From NCBI GenBank assembly GCA_018969935.1, contig JAGWXJ010000066.1:1-9701 (forward strand): a stretch of 9,701 bases of DNA. Reading direction: 5' to 3'. Under the pieces are notes generated by a model. It saw nothing but the letters and a program-made list of their open reading frames with translations, was not told the DNA's origin and searched no databases. Position 1 is the first letter of the stretch, and each line of letters begins with the position of its first letter. Below, piece by piece: positions 6,931 to 9,701 of this stretch. This stretch comes from Alphaproteobacteria bacterium (lineage in GTDB: Bacteria > Pseudomonadota > Alphaproteobacteria > Micavibrionales > UBA1664). Both the position numbers and the translations under genes were made by a program.

Positions 6931-6946
6931 TATAACTATGGACATG
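6931..6946 (+). promoter_or_regulatory. Candidate -10 box implying a leaderless ABC mRNA
   Basis: TATAAC (6931-6936) lies seven bases before the ATG at 6944, so transcription would begin at about that A. No Shine-Dalgarno sequence precedes either ATG (6938 or 6944), which fits a leaderless transcript, a frequent arrangement in Alphaproteobacteria. The -35 region falls on the T-rich end of the preceding terminator and is poor. Confidence 0.45.
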
Positions 6947-7876
6947 ACAAACGCACTCTCCATACAAAACCTCGTAAAACGCTACGCAAAGACAGCCAAA
7001 AGCCCTGAAAAACTGGCTTTGAACGATGTCAGCCTCGAAGTTCCCAAAGGCTCGATGTTCGCGCTGCTGGGGCCAAACGGCGCGGGCAAATCCACGCTCA
7101 TCAATATTCTCGCAGGGCTCGTCACCAAAACATCGGGCAAGGCCTTCGCATGGGACATTGATTTGGATATAGACCCGCGTGGCGTCCGTTCGGCCATCGG
7201 TGTCGTCCCGCAGGAAATCAATTTTGACCCCTTCTTCACCCCCAAACAGATTCTCGATATTCAGGCGGGCATGTACGGCGTGCCATCTGCCGAACGCCGT
7301 ACGATGGAACTGCTCTCCATGATGGGTCTGGCTGATAAAGCCGATGCCTACACGCGCCAGCTTTCAGGCGGCATGCGCCGCAGGCTCATGGTGGCAAAGG
7401 CCATGGTCCACAACCCGCCCATCCTCATCCTCGATGAACCCACCGCGGGCGTGGATATCGAATTGCGCCAGCAGCTCTGGGCCAACGTCCGCGCCCTCAA
7501 CCAGCAAGGCACCACCGTTATCCTGACAACGCACTATCTGGAAGAAGCCGAAGAACTGTGCGACCGCATCGCCATCATCAACCATGGCCGCGTCATCGCC
7601 AATGAAAGCAAGGAAAACCTTCTGGGCAAAATCGAAGGCAAGGACATCCGCTTCCGCGTAGACCGCGATGTAACCACCCTGCCCGATACCCTCAAGGCTT
7701 ACCACGCCCGTACGGAAGGTACGCGCACCATCGCCCTCACCTACGCCCCGAAGGACGTAAAGGCCGATGCGCTCATCACTGCCGTGCAGGCAGCAGGCTA
7801 TAAAATCGAGGACGTATCGACCAGAAACTCAGATCTTGAGGACGTCTTTCTCCAGCTCACCCGTGCGGCTGCCTGA
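6944..7876 (+). CDS. ABC-2-type transporter ATP-binding protein
   Basis: Cytoplasmic ATPase of an ABC-2-type (YadG-like) exporter, which would power a separate membrane protein. In the 310-residue protein the motifs are complete: Walker A GPNGAGKST (43-51), Q-loop Q90, signature LSGGM (140-144), Walker B LILILDEP ending at D164-E165, and switch histidine H197. Residues from about 228 to the end form the small C-terminal accessory domain usual in this subfamily. The start could also be ATG 6938, two codons earlier, or TTG 6914; I prefer 6944 because the -10 box just upstream would make a leaderless message. It is isolated by a terminator in front and by a convergent transporter gene behind, overlapping it by 48 bases. 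No ABC-2 permease is adjacent, although such ATPases usually sit next to one. The substrate cannot be told. Confidence 0.93.
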   Translation: MTNALSIQNLVKRYAKTAKSPEKLALNDVSLEVPKGSMFALLGPNGAGKSTLINILAGLVTKTSGKAFAWDIDLDIDPRGVRSAIGVVPQEINFDPFFTPKQILDIQAGMYGVPSAERRTMELLSMMGLADKADAYTRQLSGGMRRRLMVAKAMVHNPPILILDEPTAGVDIELRQQLWANVRALNQQGTTVILTTHYLEEAEELCDRIAIINHGRVIANESKENLLGKIEGKDIRFRVDRDVTTLPDTLKAYHARTEGTRTIALTYAPKDVKADALITAVQAAGYKIEDVSTRNSDLEDVFLQLTRAAA

Positions 7877-8719
7877 TACCACAAGCACAAGGCCCGACCC
7901 GATAATCATAACGGCGCCGATGATAGTCGGTACATCAGGGTTTTCGCCGAAAAACAGCACACCCCAAATGACGCCCCATATAATTTGTGTGTAATGCACA
8001 GGCGCAACGTAGGCGGTGGGCGCGCGCACATACGCAAGCGATACGCACAGCGTGCCCGTAAAACCAAGCACGCCTATCATCACCGCCGTCGCAAAATCCA
8101 TCGGCCCCATGGGCACGAAATGCAGCAACGTCGGCACGGCAAACACGGCAATCATTGCGCAATCGGCAAACAGGTTCAGCGACAGCATGGTCTGGTTCTC
8201 CTCGCCAATCGTGCGCCCTAGCACATACGCATAGGCAAACAGGGCGGGTATGGCCAAGGCCGCCACCAGCGGCCACGTAAAGGGCATCATGCCGGGGCGT
8301 ATCACTATCAGTACACCAGTAAATGCAACAACACTGAGGGCCCAGCATAACCGCGGTACCTTCTCGCCGTTCATCAGTACGGCCAAAAACTTGGATACGA
8401 AGGGCGTCAGGAAGATGATGGCATAAGCCACCGTAAAAGGCAGATGCGCGAACACATAAAACGAAAGCAACCCGCACACGCATATCACAAGCCCGCGGAA
8501 AATCTGCAAACCCAGCTTCGGCTTGGCAAAGGTTGCACGCAAACCGCCCAGCCTGTCGGCAAACGCGATTTGCGAGGCAAGGCTGTAAACCCCGCACAAA
8601 AAAGCCAGTTGCACAGGGGGGTACGCGCCCAGAAACTTGATAAGCGCATCACTGACAGTCCATAGCGTAAAGCCCAGAAACGCAAGCAACATGGCAGGAA
8701 TGACGGCGTTTTTACCCAT
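7829..8719 (-). CDS. EamA/DMT-family membrane transporter
   Basis: Drug/metabolite-transporter superfamily protein of 296 residues, the usual length for two EamA repeats with ten predicted membrane helices. The N-terminal repeat ends at about 140 with the family-typical GVLIVIRPG (135-143), and the second spans about 150-282. The second repeat contains the conserved stretch YTQIIWGVIWGVLFFGE (243-259) near its end. A short charged cytoplasmic tail (RTGELEKDVLKI) follows. Members export amino acids, metabolites or nucleotide precursors, and the substrate is unknown here. The start at 8717-8719 has only a weak ribosome site; Met10 (8690-8692) is an alternative. The last 15 codons and stop overlap the end of the convergent ABC gene. 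It is divergent from leuA with a 181-bp gap, so a link to branched-chain amino acids is conceivable but unsupported. Confidence 0.9.
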   Translation of the reverse strand: MGKNAVIPAMLLAFLGFTLWTVSDALIKFLGAYPPVQLAFLCGVYSLASQIAFADRLGGLRATFAKPKLGLQIFRGLVICVCGLLSFYVFAHLPFTVAYAIIFLTPFVSKFLAVLMNGEKVPRLCWALSVVAFTGVLIVIRPGMMPFTWPLVAALAIPALFAYAYVLGRTIGEENQTMLSLNLFADCAMIAVFAVPTLLHFVPMGPMDFATAVMIGVLGFTGTLCVSLAYVRAPTAYVAPVHYTQIIWGVIWGVLFFGENPDVPTIIGAVMIIGSGLVLVVSGSRTGELEKDVLKI

Positions 8720-8782
8720 ACCCGCAAGCCTACCCGAAATCGTATCTGGACGCGAAGGCCTGATTATGCTTTTTTAAATCCC

Positions 8783-8824
8783 ATGAAAATCCTGTCGGCC
8801 CTGCTTCGACTTATGCGCCCTTGA
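8783..8824 (+). CDS. Putative leucine-rich leader peptide upstream of leuA
   Basis: A 13-codon ORF, MKILSALLRLMRP, ends at TGA 8822-8824, 76 bases before leuA. Four of its 13 codons are leucine (CTG, CTG, CTT, CTT), including a Leu-Leu pair, a composition expected of a leader that senses charged leucine tRNA. Its stop lies inside the left arm of a hairpin starting at 8812. No Shine-Dalgarno sequence precedes the ATG. The T-rich stretch TTTTTTAAAT (8770-8779) just upstream could be the core of a promoter giving a near-leaderless transcript, as known for trpL of Sinorhizobium, but no good -35 is present. It would act in cis as a sensor rather than as a working protein. It is too short to be scored by ORF length, and composition plus position are the only support. 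Confidence 0.6.
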   Translation: MKILSALLRLMRP

Positions 8825-8855
8825 ACGTATCGCCGTTCAAGGGATTTCGCGCATA
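8812..8855 (+). promoter_or_regulatory. Two-tier hairpin in the leuA leader
   Basis: The inner stem CCCTTGAACG (8818-8827) pairs perfectly with CGTTCAAGGG (8834-8843) around the loop TATCGC. An outer stem TATGCGC (8812-8818) pairs perfectly with GCGCATA (8849-8855). The two share base C8818, leaving about six unpaired bases on the 3' side. The left side overlaps the last four sense codons and the stop of the leader ORF. A ribosome at the stop would mask the stem, while one stalled at the Leu codons would leave at least the inner stem free. That is antiterminator-like logic. Only a short TATTTT (8860-8865 area) follows, so it is not a clear terminator. Confidence 0.6.
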
Positions 8856-8900
8856 CCCGTATTTTCAAAACTTCATACATTCTAAAAGCAGGCATACACC

Positions 8901-9701
8901 ATGACATCCATGTTCGATGAAATTCGTAAAGACAACGCACGCGTCGTAATCTTCGACACCACCTTGCGCGACGGCGAGCAATCGCCCGGCTGCTCCATGA
9001 ACCTCGAGGAAAAGCTGAAAATGGCCGAAATCCTTGAAACCATGGGCGTCGATGTCATCGAGGCCGGTTTCCCCATCGCCTCCCCCGGTGACTTCGAGGC
9101 CGTAAACGAAATCGCCAAACGTTCAAACCAGTCTGTCATCGCGGGCCTCTGCCGCGCCGTGCAAAAGGACATCGATGCCGTGGTCGCCGCCATCAAGCCG
9201 GCCAAACGCCAGCGCATCCATACCTTCATCTCCACCTCCCCGCTGCACATGAAGTACAAACTGCAAAAGGAGCCGCACGAGGTGCTGGAGGCCATCCAGT
9301 GGTCCGTATCCTACGCCCGCAACCATTGCGACGATGTCGAATGGTCCGCCGAGGACGGCTCGCGCACGGAACTCGATTTCCTCTGCCGCGCGGTTGAAAC
9401 GGCTATCAACGCTGGCGCCACCACCATCAACATCCCCGATACGGTGGGCTACGCCGTCCCCTCCGAGTACGGCGCGCTTATCAAATCGCTCGTGGACCGT
9501 GTGCCGAACATCGGCAAGGCCATCCTCTCCGTCCACTGCCACAACGATCTCGGTTTGGCTGTCGCAAACTCCCTTGCCGGTATCGAGGCGGGCGCACGCC
9601 AAATCGAATGCACCATCAACGGCATCGGCGAACGTGCAGGCAATGCCGCCTTGGAGGAAGTCGTGATGGCGCTGCGCACCCGCGCCGACCGCATCCCCTT
9701 C
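8901..9701 (+). CDS. leuA: 2-Isopropylmalate synthase, 5' part
   Basis: Catalyses the first committed step of leucine synthesis: acetyl-CoA plus 2-oxoisovalerate gives 2-isopropylmalate and CoA, in the cytoplasm. The frame from ATG 8901 is open to the window end, giving 267 residues of the N-terminal catalytic TIM barrel. The C-terminal regulatory domain that binds leucine lies beyond the window. DTTLRDGEQSPG (19-30) holds the metal ligand D24. HCHND (212-216) gives H212 and H214, and N248 ends NGIGERAGN. The D-to-H spacing of 188 equals that in the Neisseria enzyme (D16, H204), so this is the LeuA type rather than homocitrate or citramalate synthase, though close paralogues cannot be fully excluded without the C-terminus. 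The ribosome site is weak (AGG at 8890-8892, eight bases before the ATG); ATG 8910 is an alternative start. The leader contains a leucine-rich mini-ORF and hairpin, suggesting attenuation. Confidence 0.95.
   Translation, partial: MTSMFDEIRKDNARVVIFDTTLRDGEQSPGCSMNLEEKLKMAEILETMGVDVIEAGFPIASPGDFEAVNEIAKRSNQSVIAGLCRAVQKDIDAVVAAIKPAKRQRIHTFISTSPLHMKYKLQKEPHEVLEAIQWSVSYARNHCDDVEWSAEDGSRTELDFLCRAVETAINAGATTINIPDTVGYAVPSEYGALIKSLVDRVPNIGKAILSVHCHNDLGLAVANSLAGIEAGARQIECTINGIGERAGNAALEEVVMALRTRADRIPF

Overview
The window looks like chromosomal DNA of an alphaproteobacterium with moderately high GC. The main evidence is an RNase E of alphaproteobacterial type, with a long acidic insertion inside its S1 domain, Arg/Gly-rich disordered segments and a C-terminal GWW motif like the PNPase-binding motif of Caulobacter RNase E. 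It stands divergently next to a periplasmic AMIN-type cell wall amidase, an arrangement common in that class. Genus cannot be fixed from the sequence alone. No tRNA, rRNA, CRISPR, insertion sequence or integrase is visible.

Layout. Bases 1-2016 (+) hold the 3' part of a large, cysteine-free, helix-rich protein of unknown function whose start lies upstream of the window. It converges on rne (2084-4873, -), and a symmetric terminator at 2042-2070 serves both. The 341-bp gap 4874-5214 is the rne leader, with several hairpins, and the promoter region of the divergent amidase gene (5215-6477, +). A 62-residue lipoprotein gene (6659-6847, +) follows, with a palindrome inside its likely promoter and a strong terminator behind it. 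Next comes an ABC-2-type ATPase (6944-7876, +) with no permease beside it and a start that looks leaderless. Its 3' end overlaps, tail to tail, an EamA/DMT-family transporter gene (7829-8719, -). Divergent from that is leuA (8901 to the window end, +).

The most interesting feature is the leuA leader. It holds an unannotated 13-codon ORF at 8783-8824 with four leucine codons. The ORF ends inside the 5' arm of a long two-part hairpin (8812-8855). This has the layout of a leucine-sensing, ribosome-controlled attenuator, but no convincing competing U-tract terminator is visible, so the mechanism is open.

Functionally these are mostly housekeeping genes: RNA decay (rne), septal peptidoglycan cleavage (amidase), an envelope lipoprotein, two transport genes and leucine biosynthesis. 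They read as several separate transcription units rather than one operon.
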